Notes: generated by a model from the sequence alone, not told the origin. DNA of 64,000 nt from an uncultured Microbulbifer sp. (GCF_913055755.1 NZ_CAJXKH010000005.1:1-64000); one strand, 5' to 3'. Shown: positions 1-9,045, numbered from the stretch's first letter. A program made the numbers and translations.

Positions 1-413
1 GCAGCGGGAATGGACTTACCCAAGGCCGGCCTGCGCACCCCAGGCACAGTACCGAGAATACTGCGCCCCAGCGCCAGCAGCGCCCCCGTATTGCCCGAAG
101 TCACCATAGCCTGGCACTCACCATCGGACACCGACTGCAGAGCGCGCGCCATGGAGGATTCGCGCATGCGACGCAAGGCGTGAACGGGATTACATTGCTG
201 AGTAACAACCTGCTCGCAGTGGACCACGCTCATGCGCTCGCGGATTGCGGGAGGCTCTTTGACCAGAAGGGATTGTAGCTGGGAGCGCGGGCCGAAAATT
301 TTCAGCTCGACTTGAGGGTATCGGACAAGAAATCTGGAGCAGGCCGGAACGACAGAGCGGGGACCTAAGTCCCCGCCCATCGCATCCACGGCCAATCGTA
401 ATTGGCTGGACAA
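1..413 (-). CDS. plsX: Phosphate acyltransferase PlsX, N-terminal part (cut by window edge)
   Basis: PlsX converts acyl-ACP to acyl-phosphate, the first step of phosphatidic acid synthesis in most bacteria. The minus-strand frame reads LAVDAMGGDLGPRSVVPA near its start, the characteristic PlsX N-terminal glycine-rich motif, and continues open to base 1, giving about 137 residues of a protein that is usually 310-340. The start appears to be TTG at 413-411, because no ATG or GTG precedes the conserved motif closely; a purine-rich GAAGAAGAG just upstream lies inside the last codons of rpmF. It is the third gene of a yceD-rpmF-plsX operon, the standard order in gammaproteobacteria. The downstream fatty-acid genes expected after it lie outside the window. 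Confidence 0.93.
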   Translation of the reverse strand, partial: MSSQLRLAVDAMGGDLGPRSVVPACSRFLVRYPQVELKIFGPRSQLQSLLVKEPPAIRERMSVVHCEQVVTQQCNPVHALRRMRESSMARALQSVSDGECQAMVTSGNTGALLALGRSILGTVPGVRRPALGKSIPA

Positions 414-416
414 AGC

Positions 417-611
417 TTACTCTTCTTCGGAAGAGTCGCCGCCAACTTCCACGACCTTGCGACCACGGTAGAAACCGTCTTTGGTCACATGGTGACGGTG
501 GTGCTTCTCACCGGTGGTCGGATCTACGGACAGAGTCGGTCCGCTCAGGGCATCGTGAGAACGACGCATGCCACGACGAGAACGGGTTTTCTTGTTCTGC
601 TGAACAGCCAT
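417..611 (-). CDS. rpmF: 50S ribosomal protein L32
   Basis: A small basic structural protein of the large ribosomal subunit, 64 residues long, slightly longer than the usual 56-60. The N-terminus [20 protein letters not shown] and the central [14 protein letters not shown] are diagnostic of L32. The C-terminus carries an acidic GGDSSEEE tail. The gene lies between yceD and plsX, the conserved arrangement that couples ribosome assembly with lipid synthesis. Its stop codon is four bases from the TTG start of plsX, so plsX translation is probably coupled to it. Confidence 0.97.
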   Translation of the reverse strand: MAVQQNKKTRSRRGMRRSHDALSGPTLSVDPTTGEKHHRHHVTKDGFYRGRKVVEVGGDSSEEE

Positions 612-689
612 TTGGTGCTCCTAAACATAACTAACAGTTAACACCGGAACCGGGGCGCCTACCGGCGAGCCCAAACCCTTCAAACAGCC

Positions 690-1232
690 TCAAGACTTGT
701 TTGACGAACCCTTCAACTGTTCCAGTACTTTAAAGGGGTTTTCCTGTTGCTCATCCGCTTCGGCTTCCGCTTCCCCGTGGTGGAACTTGTCCCGCGAGAC
801 GCATTCTTCCTGGTGAAACGCTACCATCGGCAGATTGAGCAAAATCTCATCCTCCAACACCTGATACAGATCCAGCTCATCGCCATCCTGTATCACCGGG
901 TCCAGAGATTTGGGCAGATTCTTGCCCTGCTCTTCAGACCACACAAAGCCCCAGCTGAACTCCGCTTCGATGTGCTCGGTCACCGGCTTGAGGCAACGCT
1001 GGCATAGCAGCTCGACCTCCAGCTGCAGCTGGCCATCGGCCATCTGGTTGCGCTGAAGGTCGCGACCAAACGCGAGTTCGGCCTGAACCTCACCGACTAC
1101 CGATTCAACTGATGATGCCAGCCGCGGCAGAGAATCCAACGGCACGGTACCGCTCAGTTGCTGCTCGCGCTGCACCAGCTTTCTTGCATCTATGCGGCGC
1201 GGGAGCGCAGTTTTCACGGGGGGTGTCGACAT
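690..1232 (-). CDS. yceD: YceD family (DUF177), 23S rRNA accumulation protein
   Basis: A 180-residue member of the DUF177/YceD family, whose E. coli member is needed for normal 23S rRNA accumulation. The LLCQRCLKP motif around residue 105 and a later EECV give the family cysteines, probably metal-binding. The N-terminus (PRRIDARKLVQREQQLSG) aligns by eye with the E. coli start region, so the ATG at 1232 is favoured. A near-consensus sigma70 promoter lies only about 10 bases upstream, so the mRNA appears almost leaderless. First gene of the yceD-rpmF-plsX operon, divergent from maf. Confidence 0.92.
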   Translation of the reverse strand: MSTPPVKTALPRRIDARKLVQREQQLSGTVPLDSLPRLASSVESVVGEVQAELAFGRDLQRNQMADGQLQLEVELLCQRCLKPVTEHIEAEFSWGFVWSEEQGKNLPKSLDPVIQDGDELDLYQVLEDEILLNLPMVAFHQEECVSRDKFHHGEAEAEADEQQENPFKVLEQLKGSSNKS

Positions 1233-1241
1233 AAGCGCGCA

Positions 1242-1270
1242 ATTCTATGGACTCACCTGAGCCTTGTCAA
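1242..1270 (-). promoter_or_regulatory. Sigma70-type promoter for yceD-rpmF-plsX
   Basis: On the minus strand a perfect -35 TTGACA (1270-1265) and -10 TAGAAT (1247-1242) are separated by 17 bases. The expected start of transcription, about 1235, is only a few bases before the yceD ATG at 1232, implying a very short or absent leader. Confidence 0.7.
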
Positions 1271-1355
1271 AACAATTCCACCGGCGCAACATCGTCCCGG
1301 AAAACCGGGGTGCCACACCCCCTCCCCGAAACCGGAAGCGAGCCCGATCTACCCG

Positions 1356-1949
1356 ATGCGCAACCTGATTCTAGCCTCCAGCTCCAGCTACCGCCGCGCC
1401 CTCCTGGAGCGCCTGACAGTCCCCTTCGAATGCGCCGCACCTCATATAAATGAAGAAGCATTGCCCGGAGAGGATGCGGAAGCCCTGGCCCGGCGGCTGG
1501 CGACAGAGAAAGCCGCGGCACTGCGCAAGCAGTTTCCCGACAGCCTGATCATTGGCTCCGACCAGGTCGCGGAGTGCGACGGCAGGCTGCTGGGCAAACC
1601 CGGCAGCGCCGCAAAGGCGAGGGAACAACTGCAATTCTGCGCCGGCAAAGCTGTGCACTTCCACACCGGGCTCAGCATTTATGACACCAAAACCGGCTTC
1701 CAGGTCACTGAATGCGAGCGATACTCGGTCTACTTTCGCGCGCTCTCGAACCGGGAAATCGCCCGCTATATCGAGCTCGACAATCCGCTGGACTGTGCAG
1801 GTTCGTTTAAAGCGGAGGGCCTTGGGATTGCTCTATTCGAAAAAATGGAAGGATCCGACCCAAATATCCTGATTGGGCTCCCACTAATTCGACTTATTTC
1901 CATGCTGGCCCAATTCGACATCAGCCCACTCGACCCGTCGCAATCCTGA
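1356..1949 (+). CDS. Maf/YceF-type nucleotide pyrophosphatase
   Basis: A Maf-family nucleoside triphosphate pyrophosphatase, 197 residues, of the YceF type that removes modified nucleotides such as 7-methyl-GTP. The N-terminus MRNLILASSSSYRRALLERL is the family signature of substrate-binding serines and arginines, and IIGSDQVAECDGRLLGKPG carries the conserved GSDQ motif with the catalytic aspartate. The open frame extends upstream, but the conserved motif starts at the ATG at 1356, so that start is used. It lies divergent from yceD, the usual gammaproteobacterial neighbourhood for yceF. Confidence 0.93.
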   Translation: MRNLILASSSSYRRALLERLTVPFECAAPHINEEALPGEDAEALARRLATEKAAALRKQFPDSLIIGSDQVAECDGRLLGKPGSAAKAREQLQFCAGKAVHFHTGLSIYDTKTGFQVTECERYSVYFRALSNREIARYIELDNPLDCAGSFKAEGLGIALFEKMEGSDPNILIGLPLIRLISMLAQFDISPLDPSQS

Positions 1950-2000
1950 ACCAGCAGGCAGAACACCACACCACTGACGCCTTTCACACCCTCGCATCCG

Positions 2001-2645
2001 TCATGCAACGAGAGGCGGCCACTCCAGCAACTCGGAGAAGTGATCGATAATCTTGTGTGGGCGACAGGCGTGCAGTCGCTCTCGACTGTGCACACCGTAA
2101 CTGACGCCGATACTCGCCATCTGCGCTGCGGCCGCCATATTGAGATCGTACTCCGTATCCCCCACCATCACAGACTCCGCCAGCGGACAACCGGTCTCCG
2201 CCAGGATTTCGGTCAACATGCGCGGATCGGGTTTGGATGCGGTCTCGTCTGCGCAGCGACTGACCGCGAACAGATGGCGAAGGCCGTGCTCCTCAAACTC
2301 GCGCTCGAGCCCGCGGCGACTCTTGCCCGTCGCTACCGCAAGCTGATGCCCCGCCCCGAGCAGCTTGTCCAGCGTACCCAGCACACCATCAAACAGCGGC
2401 AACGGCTCCGCGCGGGCGGCGAGCCACTCCTCGGAGTAGAAATCCCGCAGGTGTTGGCGCTGCTCGCTGTTTGCCTCGGGAAACAGGGTCGCCACGGCTT
2501 CCGGCAGTCCGAGCCCAATGATGTTGCCAATCGCCTCGGGGGCAAGCACCGGCAACCCCACCCGCTCGGATGCGCGCTGCATGCACGCGATGATGCGCGA
2601 CTCCGAATTACAAACCGTGCCGTCCCAGTCCAGTATCACCAGCAT
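2001..2645 (-). CDS. HAD-IA family phosphatase (Gph-like)
   Basis: A 214-residue HAD-superfamily hydrolase of subfamily IA. The nucleophile motif DWDGTVCNS lies at residues 6-14; a cap domain follows; motif II is in VATGKS, and the motif III lysine and motif IV MVGDTEYDLNMA come later. Phosphoglycolate- or pyrophosphatase-like activity is typical of this subfamily, but the substrate cannot be read from sequence. The gene is downstream of rluC on the same strand with a short gap, an association common in Pseudomonas and relatives, so the two are probably cotranscribed. Confidence 0.85.
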   Translation of the reverse strand: MLVILDWDGTVCNSESRIIACMQRASERVGLPVLAPEAIGNIIGLGLPEAVATLFPEANSEQRQHLRDFYSEEWLAARAEPLPLFDGVLGTLDKLLGAGHQLAVATGKSRRGLEREFEEHGLRHLFAVSRCADETASKPDPRMLTEILAETGCPLAESVMVGDTEYDLNMAAAAQMASIGVSYGVHSRERLHACRPHKIIDHFSELLEWPPLVA

Positions 2646-2695
2646 CTATATCACTCCCGACTATAAACAGACCCAGGGACCAACTCGCGCGCGGA

Positions 2696-3718
2696 CTAAA
2701 GCGCACGCAGGCGCTGCAGCACCGACTCAAGCTCCCCCGGCAGCGGTGCCTTGACCGCTACGGCGCGGCCATCCGGCAGCGTACAGCGCACCTCTGCCGA
2801 ATGCAGAAACAGGCGCTTCAACCCCTTCTCCTTAAAACTGGCATTCACGTCATCCGGGGTGTACTTGCTGTCGCCGGCCAGGGGGCAGCCCACAAATTGC
2901 GCGTGCACCCGAATCTGGTGCGTGCGCCCGGTGATCGGCTCCGCCGCTACCAGGGTCGCCCCGGGGAAGCGCTCCACTACCTGGAAGCGCGTACGCGAAG
3001 GCTTGCCCTCACCATCCACGGTGACAATGCGTTCTCCGCTTTTCAGGGTATTCTTGCGCAGCGGGGCCTCCACCAGCTTCTGCGCCCGCGGCCACTTGCC
3101 ACTGGCCAGCGCGAGGTAGGACTTGCCCATACGCCCCGCCCGCAACTCTGACTGCACATGCAGCAGCACCGAGCGCTTGCGCGCCACCAATATCGCGCCA
3201 CTGGTATCGCGGTCAAGGCGATGCACCAGCTCGATAAAGGGACTCTTGGGATACATCTGTCGCAGCGCCTCGATCAGCCCAAGGCGCACACCGCTGCCGC
3301 CGTGCACCGCCAATCCGGCGGGCTTGTTGACCACCATCAGGCCGCCTTCATCAAACAGTATGGCATCCTCGAGCACACGGCGGAGCTGCTCGCCGGCGAC
3401 CGGCAAGTCCGGAGCCTCGGAGACCCGAATCGGCGGCACGCGCACCTGATCGCCGCCGCGCAGGCGGTATTCGGCCTTCACCCGCCCCTTGTTGACCCGC
3501 ACCTCACCCTTGCGCAGGATCCGGTAAATACGCGAACGGGGCACGCCTTTGAGCCGGGCCTGCAGAAAATTGTCGATTCTCTGACCAGCCAGTTCTTCAG
3601 GCACGGTAAGGAACTGCACCCCGGAGCTGGTCCCACCGCCGGATTCAGCAGCGGGAGCGACCTGGGGAGAGCGCGACTTGGACGATTTATTGGGGGGGTT
3701 ACTTCGCATGGGGCGCAT
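2696..3718 (-). CDS. rluC: Ribosomal large subunit pseudouridine synthase RluC
   Basis: RluC isomerises uridines 955, 2504 and 2580 of 23S rRNA to pseudouridine. An N-terminal S4 RNA-binding domain (QRIDNFLQARLKGVPRSRIY) is followed by the RluA-type catalytic domain with the HRLDRDTSGAIL motif that holds the catalytic aspartate, and a C-terminal GRTHQIRVH motif. The frame is open farther upstream, to 3823, but family homology begins around residue 30 after MRPMRSNPPN; the ATG at 3718 or the one at 3709 is more plausible. The gene is divergent from rne, exactly as in E. coli and pseudomonads, which supports rluC over the other RluA paralogues. Confidence 0.9.
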   Translation of the reverse strand: MRPMRSNPPNKSSKSRSPQVAPAAESGGGTSSGVQFLTVPEELAGQRIDNFLQARLKGVPRSRIYRILRKGEVRVNKGRVKAEYRLRGGDQVRVPPIRVSEAPDLPVAGEQLRRVLEDAILFDEGGLMVVNKPAGLAVHGGSGVRLGLIEALRQMYPKSPFIELVHRLDRDTSGAILVARKRSVLLHVQSELRAGRMGKSYLALASGKWPRAQKLVEAPLRKNTLKSGERIVTVDGEGKPSRTRFQVVERFPGATLVAAEPITGRTHQIRVHAQFVGCPLAGDSKYTPDDVNASFKEKGLKRLFLHSAEVRCTLPDGRAVAVKAPLPGELESVLQRLRAL

Positions 3719-4475
3719 GATAGCGACACCGACAGAGCAATTGAAGCGCATTTCGTTGCTGCGGACTATTCGCACGTGATATATTCGGCCGGCCTGTATT
3801 GGGGCTGGTTTTCGGCGGTGCACGGTTTTTCTGCTATATAAAAAACCTCAGGTGCCGTTCTCGAGAAAATACCGCCAATCGGCAGGTGCGCGGAATGGCC
3901 GCGTCATCCACAAAACTCTGTCGGCGAGACCAGATCAGAGGCATTGCACGCTGAGGGCAAATCCCCGCGGCAGCCCAAAAGATCCCTCTCGCCGACCTAA
4001 CCCCGCAAGGCGGGAATTTTGCGAAGGTAAGACGGGCTGAAGCCCGCAGCGCTTGAAACAGACTCGAATAGTTACACCCCACTCTGCGAATTTGCCGCCA
4101 GCGACCGCACTGGCCCCGGGAAACAAGCGCCAAAGGCGCCCCGGTAACAAGACACACACTGGCCCAGCCACGAGCCGGCCCCAGAGTGATGAGAGGTGTA
4201 ACCCATGCCACCCAGAAATCCCGGTGGCAGTCAGGTCCACAGCCGGCAAGCCGGCAATGTAAAGACCCGACAGGAAAAGAATGCCGCAACCAGAATTCGG
4301 CATTTGGAGTTACAGCAGCGGTACATGCCGGCAGTGCCAGCCATCCAGTGGCTGAATATTCTGCGGCAAGACCCCTGCGCCACCGATGACTACCAAGTCT
4401 CGGTCGCAATTACGACAAGCCTGCGAGCTTCAGCGACGCCCTACCCTTCGCGCAACGCAAGGAAAAGACGATCGC
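3719..4475 (+). promoter_or_regulatory. Long rne leader / rluC-rne divergent intergenic region
   Basis: About 750 bases without a convincing gene separate rluC and rne. The stretch has several short stable hairpins on the plus strand, for example GGGCTGAAGCCC near 4033, GGCGCC-containing palindromes near 4130-4140 and AGCCGGCAAGCCGGC near 4241-4255. In enterobacteria the rne 5' UTR is unusually long and folds into stem-loops that RNase E binds to autoregulate its own mRNA. The length and structure here fit the same role, but the specific elements cannot be assigned by eye. Open frames inside it look fortuitous. Confidence 0.5.
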
Positions 4476-7400
4476 ATGAAGAGAATGCTCATCAATGCAA
4501 CCCAGCCGGAAGAGCTGCGTGTTGCGCTGGTCGATGGCCAATGGCTGTACGACCTCGATATCGAAAATCGCACACGCGAGCAGAAAAAAGCCAATATCTA
4601 CAAGGGCAAGATCACCCGCGTAGAACCCTCCCTCGAAGCCGCATTCGTTGACTATGGTGCCGAGCGCCACGGCTTCCTGCCCCTGAAAGAAATTTCCCGG
4701 GAATACTTCCTCAAGCAGCCCAAAGAGCTCGAAGGTCGCATCAAGATCAAGGATGTGGTCAAGGAAGGTATGGAAGTCATCGTGCAGGTCGATAAAGAAG
4801 AGCGCGGCAACAAAGGCGCCGCTCTCACCACCTTTATCAGCCTCGCCGGTCGCTACCTGGTGCTGATGCCAAACAACCCCCGCGCCGGCGGCATCTCCCG
4901 TCGCATCGAAGGCGACGAGCGCAGCCAGCTGCGCGATGCGCTGTCTGGGGTAGAAGTGCCCTCCGGCATGGGCATCATCGTGCGCACCGCCGGCGTTGGC
5001 CGCAGCGGTGAAGAACTGCAGTGGGACCTCAACTACCTGCTGCAGCTGTGGACCGCGATCAAGAAAGAAGCCGACGACTCAAAAGCGCCCCACTTCCTGT
5101 TCCAGGAAAGCAACGTCATCATCCGCGCTATCCGCGACTACATGCGCGACGACATTGGTGAAGTCATCGTCGACGACCAGGGCGCCTACCAGCTGGCGGC
5201 AGAGTTTGCCCGCCAGGTGATGCCGAACTACGCCAACAAGGTGAAGTACTACGAAGACGCCATCCCGCTCTTCAACCGTTACCAGATCGAAAGCCAGATC
5301 GAAACCGCATTCGAGCGCGAAGTGAAGCTGCCTTCCGGCGGCTCCATCGTCATCGACGTAACCGAGGCCCTGATTTCCATCGATATCAACTCCTCCCGCG
5401 CCACCAAGGGTGGTGACATCGAGGAGACTGCCCGCAACATCAACCTGGAAGCGGCCGACGAGATCGCCCGCCAGCTGCGCCTGCGCGACATGGGCGGCCT
5501 GGTGGTCATCGACTTTATCGACATGCAGAACAAGTCCAACCAGCGCGAAGTGGAAAAGCGCATGGAAAAGGCACTTGGCATGGACCGCGCCCGGGTACAG
5601 GTCGGCCGCATTTCCCGCTTCGGCCTGCTGGAAATGTCCCGTCAGCGCCTGCGTCCGTCACTCGGCGAAACCACATTCCGCGTATGCCCGCGCTGTAGCG
5701 GCCAGGGCACCATTCGCGGCACCAAATCCCTGGCGCTGTCCATCCTGCGCTTGGTGGAAGAGGAAGCCAAGAAAGAGCGCAGCGCCGAAATCCGGGCAAT
5801 CACCCCGGTCAACGTGGCCACATACCTGCTGAATGAAAAGCGCAAGGCAATTTCCAATATCGAGTCCCGCAACAACACCCGTGTGGTGATTGTGCCCAAC
5901 GCCGACCTGGAAACGCCGCACTTTGAAGTTCAGCGCCTGCGTGACGACGATTCCGCCACCCTGGAAACTTCCTACAAGATTTCCGGCAGCATTATCGATG
6001 AGACCGCAGCAGACAAAGAAGAAGAGCCATTGCGCGCGCCTTCCCAGCCTGCGGTCCAGCAAATCGCACACACCGCACCGGCCCCGACCCCGGTGGCCAA
6101 GCCCAAACAGGCCAGCAAGACTGCGGAAAAACCCAAACCGGGCCTGTTCAGCAAACTGATCAGCGCCATCGCCGCCCTGTTCGGCGGTGAAGACGAGAAG
6201 TCCGGCAAGAAACACAAGAAAACCAAGGGCCGCGGCAAGGACTACCAGCAGCGCAATCGCAGCCAGCGTGGCGGCCGTGGTCGCGGTCGCAACAACCGCA
6301 ACCGCCGCGATGACCAGCGTCAGGAGCGCAAGGAAGGCAAACGTTCCGAGAAGCGCCAGGAAGAAACTGCAGCCGCAGACACCTCCGAGCGCCGCCAGGA
6401 CAGCCAGCGCGACCAGCAGCGCGAAGGCCAGCGTCGCAGCCGTCGCCGTCGCGGCGGTGACCGCCGCGAGCGCCAGCAGGCGACCGCGCAGGAAGTCGAG
6501 ACCAATAACACCGCGGTAGCGGAAACCCGGGAAGAATCCGAGAGCGAACAGCAGCGTCCCGCTCGCCGCCCCAGCAATGTGCGTGGCCGCCCGCAGCCTC
6601 GTCGTCGCGGCCGCCGCGGCGGTAGCGAAGCCGAGAGCGAATCCGGTGCCGATCGCGAACAGACCCGCGAAATGAACCGCGAGGTCTCGGAAGCGATTGA
6701 CGAGCAGGAACGGGAATCCAAGCGCCGCGCGGAAAAACCTGCCGCAGCGCCTCAGCGCAAGCAGGAAACCGCCGAGGAAGCCAAACCGGCTCAGCCGTCA
6801 ACTGAAAAGGCCGCCGCTGAAAAAGCCCCGGCCAAGCCGGTTGCCGCTGAACAGGCAGAGGCTCCAACGGAGGATCCCTGGGCGAAAGCAAGCGTAGCTT
6901 CCGACACCGCGCAAGCGGCGGAAAAGCCGGCAGCCGATAAGGCCTCGGCCGAAGAAGCCGAGAAGCCCGAGGAAGCGGTGCAAAAAGCTGCAGCGCCCGC
7001 CCAGCAACCGGCACAAGCGCAAGCGGAACCCGCGCCCGCTGCGGAAGCCAAAGTGGCTGCCGCAAGCGAGGAGCCCAAGCCACAGGCAGAAGCAGAGGCA
7101 GCAGCGGAACAGCCTGCGGAAGAGGCACCTCAGAAAGCTGCTCAAGAGGAAAGCGCTGAGGTCGAAGTGGCTGCGGAAGCGGAGCCGCAAGCTCCGGCTG
7201 CCGAAGCCCAGGCTGCTCCGGTAGCGGAAAAAGCGGAAGTAGCCACGGCCGAAGAGGCCGCAGCAGAAACCGCCGAGCCCGCAGCGAAGGCAGTGGTAGC
7301 CAGCGAACCTGGCCAACCGACCCGCGCCAGTAACGACCCGCGTATCAACCCGCGCCCGCTGGAAAGCCTGGAGATCGTCACCGAGCGGCGCTCGCTTGGT

Positions 7401-7547
7401 GAATTGCGCCCGCTGGACACCGCCCAGCCCGCAGCCATCGAGCACTCTCCGCGCGCCCTGCAGCGCCCGGCCAACGACCCGCGCGTAGCCCGCGGCGACA
7501 AGGCCGAAGCCGCGGAAAACGACGCCGACTCAGCCGCCGCCGGCTGA
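4476..7547 (+). CDS. rne: Ribonuclease E
   Basis: Endoribonuclease that initiates mRNA decay and processes rRNA and tRNA, and scaffolds the degradosome. The start [22 protein letters not shown] at 4476 is the canonical N-terminus and has AAGGAA upstream. In 1023 residues one sees the S1 domain (about 35-120), the catalytic domain with Asp303 in SIDINSS and Asp346 in VVIDFIDM at exactly the E. coli numbering, and the zinc-link CPRC at Cys404/Cys407. The tail from about residue 530 is disordered: a short amphipathic stretch ([13 protein letters not shown]), an Arg-rich RNA-binding block, then a long Ala/Glu/Pro-rich segment. Two NDPR motifs lie near the C-terminus. Partner-binding sites for the degradosome cannot be identified by eye. 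Confidence 0.97.
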   Translation: MKRMLINATQPEELRVALVDGQWLYDLDIENRTREQKKANIYKGKITRVEPSLEAAFVDYGAERHGFLPLKEISREYFLKQPKELEGRIKIKDVVKEGMEVIVQVDKEERGNKGAALTTFISLAGRYLVLMPNNPRAGGISRRIEGDERSQLRDALSGVEVPSGMGIIVRTAGVGRSGEELQWDLNYLLQLWTAIKKEADDSKAPHFLFQESNVIIRAIRDYMRDDIGEVIVDDQGAYQLAAEFARQVMPNYANKVKYYEDAIPLFNRYQIESQIETAFEREVKLPSGGSIVIDVTEALISIDINSSRATKGGDIEETARNINLEAADEIARQLRLRDMGGLVVIDFIDMQNKSNQREVEKRMEKALGMDRARVQVGRISRFGLLEMSRQRLRPSLGETTFRVCPRCSGQGTIRGTKSLALSILRLVEEEAKKERSAEIRAITPVNVATYLLNEKRKAISNIESRNNTRVVIVPNADLETPHFEVQRLRDDDSATLETSYKISGSIIDETAADKEEEPLRAPSQPAVQQIAHTAPAPTPVAKPKQASKTAEKPKPGLFSKLISAIAALFGGEDEKSGKKHKKTKGRGKDYQQRNRSQRGGRGRGRNNRNRRDDQRQERKEGKRSEKRQEETAAADTSERRQDSQRDQQREGQRRSRRRRGGDRRERQQATAQEVETNNTAVAETREESESEQQRPARRPSNVRGRPQPRRRGRRGGSEAESESGADREQTREMNREVSEAIDEQERESKRRAEKPAAAPQRKQETAEEAKPAQPSTEKAAAEKAPAKPVAAEQAEAPTEDPWAKASVASDTAQAAEKPAADKASAEEAEKPEEAVQKAAAPAQQPAQAQAEPAPAAEAKVAAASEEPKPQAEAEAAAEQPAEEAPQKAAQEESAEVEVAAEAEPQAPAAEAQAAPVAEKAEVATAEEAAAETAEPAAKAVVASEPGQPTRASNDPRINPRPLESLEIVTERRSLGELRPLDTAQPAAIEHSPRALQRPANDPRVARGDKAEAAENDADSAAAG

Positions 7548-7568
7548 TAACGCGCGGGCTATGTTCAC

Positions 7569-7600
7569 TGGGTTAGCTGTTTAAAAATGCAGCTAACCCA
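7569..7600 (+). terminator. Perfect stem-loop after rne
   Basis: An 11-base perfect inverted repeat, TGGGTTAGCTG and CAGCTAACCCA with a 10-base AT-rich loop, lies 22 bases after the rne stop. There is no immediate U-run, although an AAAAAATTTTT stretch follows about 12 bases later, so termination efficiency is uncertain. Confidence 0.55.
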
Positions 7601-7630
7601 TTGAACTAGCTAAAAAATTTTTCCGTGCCC

Positions 7631-7658
7631 TTGTACCGGGCAAACAGCCCGGTATAAT
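7631..7658 (+). promoter_or_regulatory. Promoter of tRNA-Ser
   Basis: -35 TTGTAC (7631-7636) and a perfect -10 TATAAT (7653-7658) with a 16-base spacer lie 14 bases before the tRNA 5' end. A GC-rich GCCGG discriminator after the -10, typical of stringently controlled stable-RNA promoters, follows. Confidence 0.75.
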
Positions 7659-7672
7659 GCGCCGGACAAATT

Positions 7673-7760
7673 GGTGGGGTGGCTGAGTGGTCGAAAGCGG
7701 CGGTCTTGAAAACCGTTGACTGTAACAGGTCCCAGGGTTCGAATCCCTGCCCCACCGCCA
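7673..7760 (+). tRNA. tRNA-Ser (anticodon UGA), island attachment site
   Basis: An 88-base class II tRNA including an encoded CCA. The acceptor stem GGTGGGG pairs with CCCCACC, the anticodon loop CTTGAAA gives UGA (serine), the T-loop GGTTCGAATCC is canonical, and a long variable arm separates the anticodon and T stems as expected for tRNA-Ser. Its 3' end is the left boundary of the island: the 18 bases TCCCTGCCCCACCGCCAT at 7744-7761 recur at 15226-15243 beside the integrase gene. Insertion therefore kept an intact tRNA. Confidence 0.97.
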
Positions 7761-7761
7761 T
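7744..7761 (+). repeat. Left attachment repeat (attL) within tRNA-Ser 3' end
   Basis: TCCCTGCCCCACCGCCAT, identical to 15226-15243 and, with one more matching upstream base, to 15365-15382. It covers the end of the T stem, the 3' acceptor strand and the CCA. Confidence 0.85.
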
Positions 7762-7811
7762 TATTTGAAAGCTAGAGTTCATGCGGCCTGCAGAGGACTC
7801 GGAATCAAAAA

Positions 7812-7831
7812 TGTTACCCAGCTTGTTACCC
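7812..7831 (+). repeat. Pair of TGTTACC repeats, candidate integrase arm sites (left)
   Basis: Two direct copies of TGTTACC start at 7812 and 7824, 12 bases apart. An equivalent pair with the same 12-base spacing and orientation lies at 15143 and 15155 at the other end of the island. This fits arm-type binding sites for the tyrosine integrase or its accessory factor; this is inference from the repeat pattern. Confidence 0.5.
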
Positions 7832-7844
7832 TGTTAGCAAGCAA

Positions 7845-7899
7845 AAAAAGGGGCGACTCGAAGTCTGACAAAACGTCATTCTCCGGGCCGCCCCTTTTT
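7845..7899 (-). terminator. Bidirectional hairpin terminator at island left end
   Basis: AAAAAGGGGCG (7845-7855) pairs with CGCCCCTTTTT (7889-7899), with T-runs on both strands. On the minus strand it lies just after the stop codon at 7909 and should end the left operon; on the plus strand it would stop readthrough from the tRNA. Confidence 0.7.
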
Positions 7900-7908
7900 C
7901 ATTTGTGC

Positions 7909-8661
7909 TTACCGCAACCGGAAGCCGTAGTCCTTCGCGTAGCGCTGGATCATCTGCGCAAACGCCCGGCCATTGCCTCGAGCCAGACCCACAGCCGCAC
8001 GGCGTACCTCTGCCGCTCCTGTGGCGTTACTGGTCGCCGCCTCCAGAACCTTGTCGATGTCGTAGCCTGGTAAGTGGTGAGACATAAGTCCTTCCAGTTC
8101 ATCCATTCCACGGTCTACGGCATCGTTCAGCATCTCCACTGTATCGCGGGTGCTGCAGCCCGCCTTCAGGGAGAGCGCCTCGATTGCTTCCGGGTCATCT
8201 TCCCAGCAGCGCTCGAGAGCCTCGGCCCCGACCAGAGTCTCAGCCAGTTGTAACTGCCCGTGCAACTGCTGGCTTTCCTGACGCTCCTCTGCGTCGTCTT
8301 CTGTCTCCTCTCCATCATTGGAGTAGAAGCCCTCTCCATCGACCAGACCCGCTGTCTTAGCGTCTCCAAGCCTCATGGTGGTGCCTGCAATCTCGATGAT
8401 GGTGTCGTCATCCATACTGGATTGGAGACGTCCATAGGAGTCATACAGCGCGCCTGTGGGGGTGGCGTATTGCTCCTGCTTGCGCTTCTCTGCGTACTGG
8501 CGGTCAATCTCGGCGTGGGACGCTGCGAGGCTCTGGGTAGCGGCCCATTGCTGCGCCTCGGCTTCTGAGGAGAACTCCGGGTCCTTATCGAAGTAAGAGT
8601 CGAGCTGCGCCTGCATTTCTGCCAGTTCGTCGTGCATGCTCATAGGGGTGTGATTGCTCAT
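7909..8661 (-). CDS. Island protein of unknown function, 250 aa
   Basis: Family not recognised. The 250-residue product is strongly acidic and predicted mainly helical, with an N-terminal segment containing many Gln, Glu and Ala (about 10-75), an acidic NDGEETEDDAEERQE stretch near residue 115, and a C-terminal helical half. There are no cysteines in metal-binding patterns, no signal peptide and no transmembrane segment, so it is probably cytoplasmic. The ATG at 8661 has CAGGT about 10 bases upstream. It is last in the minus-strand run RHH - 27-aa peptide - 111-aa protein - this gene, and ends just before a terminator. Confidence 0.7.
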   Translation of the reverse strand: MSNHTPMSMHDELAEMQAQLDSYFDKDPEFSSEAEAQQWAATQSLAASHAEIDRQYAEKRKQEQYATPTGALYDSYGRLQSSMDDDTIIEIAGTTMRLGDAKTAGLVDGEGFYSNDGEETEDDAEERQESQQLHGQLQLAETLVGAEALERCWEDDPEAIEALSLKAGCSTRDTVEMLNDAVDRGMDELEGLMSHHLPGYDIDKVLEAATSNATGAAEVRRAAVGLARGNGRAFAQMIQRYAKDYGFRLR

Positions 8662-8709
8662 GAATTATTTACCTGTGTGGTGTGTGCGTGGTGATAAGTG
8701 GTGTGGGGT

Positions 8710-9045
8710 CTATTCGCTTAGGTCAGCTCCCAGCCGGTCCATTAGCCTCGCCTGGAATTCCAGTTCCTTGCAGTAAGCTTTCAGGGCTTCGTGGATAACG
8801 TGCTTCCCTGTGTCTCTCTCGCCTGGGAAGCGGTTGCGATATGCCTTGGTCGTGCGCTTCAGTAGCTTCGTGCTCACGTCGAAGGAGGCTGTGTGCTTTC
8901 GCACATTCTTATCCTGTAGGGAATACGGAACGGGAGAAACAATCTCAGACAGCCTCGGGCCGCCTGTCGCTGGCTTTGCGTTCTTCCAGGCGTCTGACTT
9001 CGCGCTGCCCTGGCGTCGACTCTGCGCCTTCTGAGAGCGGCTCAC
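8710..9045 (-). CDS. Small basic protein with ribbon-helix-helix-like C-terminus
   Basis: A 111-residue basic protein. The first 45 residues are rich in Ser, Arg, Lys and Gln and look disordered. The second half reads as a strand (TASFDVS), a helix (KLLKRTTKAYRNRF), a turn and a second helix (VIHEALKAYCKELEFQ), the pattern of ribbon-helix-helix DNA-binding or partition accessory proteins; this fold is inferred. It begins with GTG at 9045, which overlaps the TGA of the preceding 27-codon frame as GTGA, so translation is probably coupled. It may bind the palindromic sites in the island. Confidence 0.65.
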   Translation of the reverse strand: MSRSQKAQSRRQGSAKSDAWKNAKPATGGPRLSEIVSPVPYSLQDKNVRKHTASFDVSTKLLKRTTKAYRNRFPGERDTGKHVIHEALKAYCKELEFQARLMDRLGADLSE

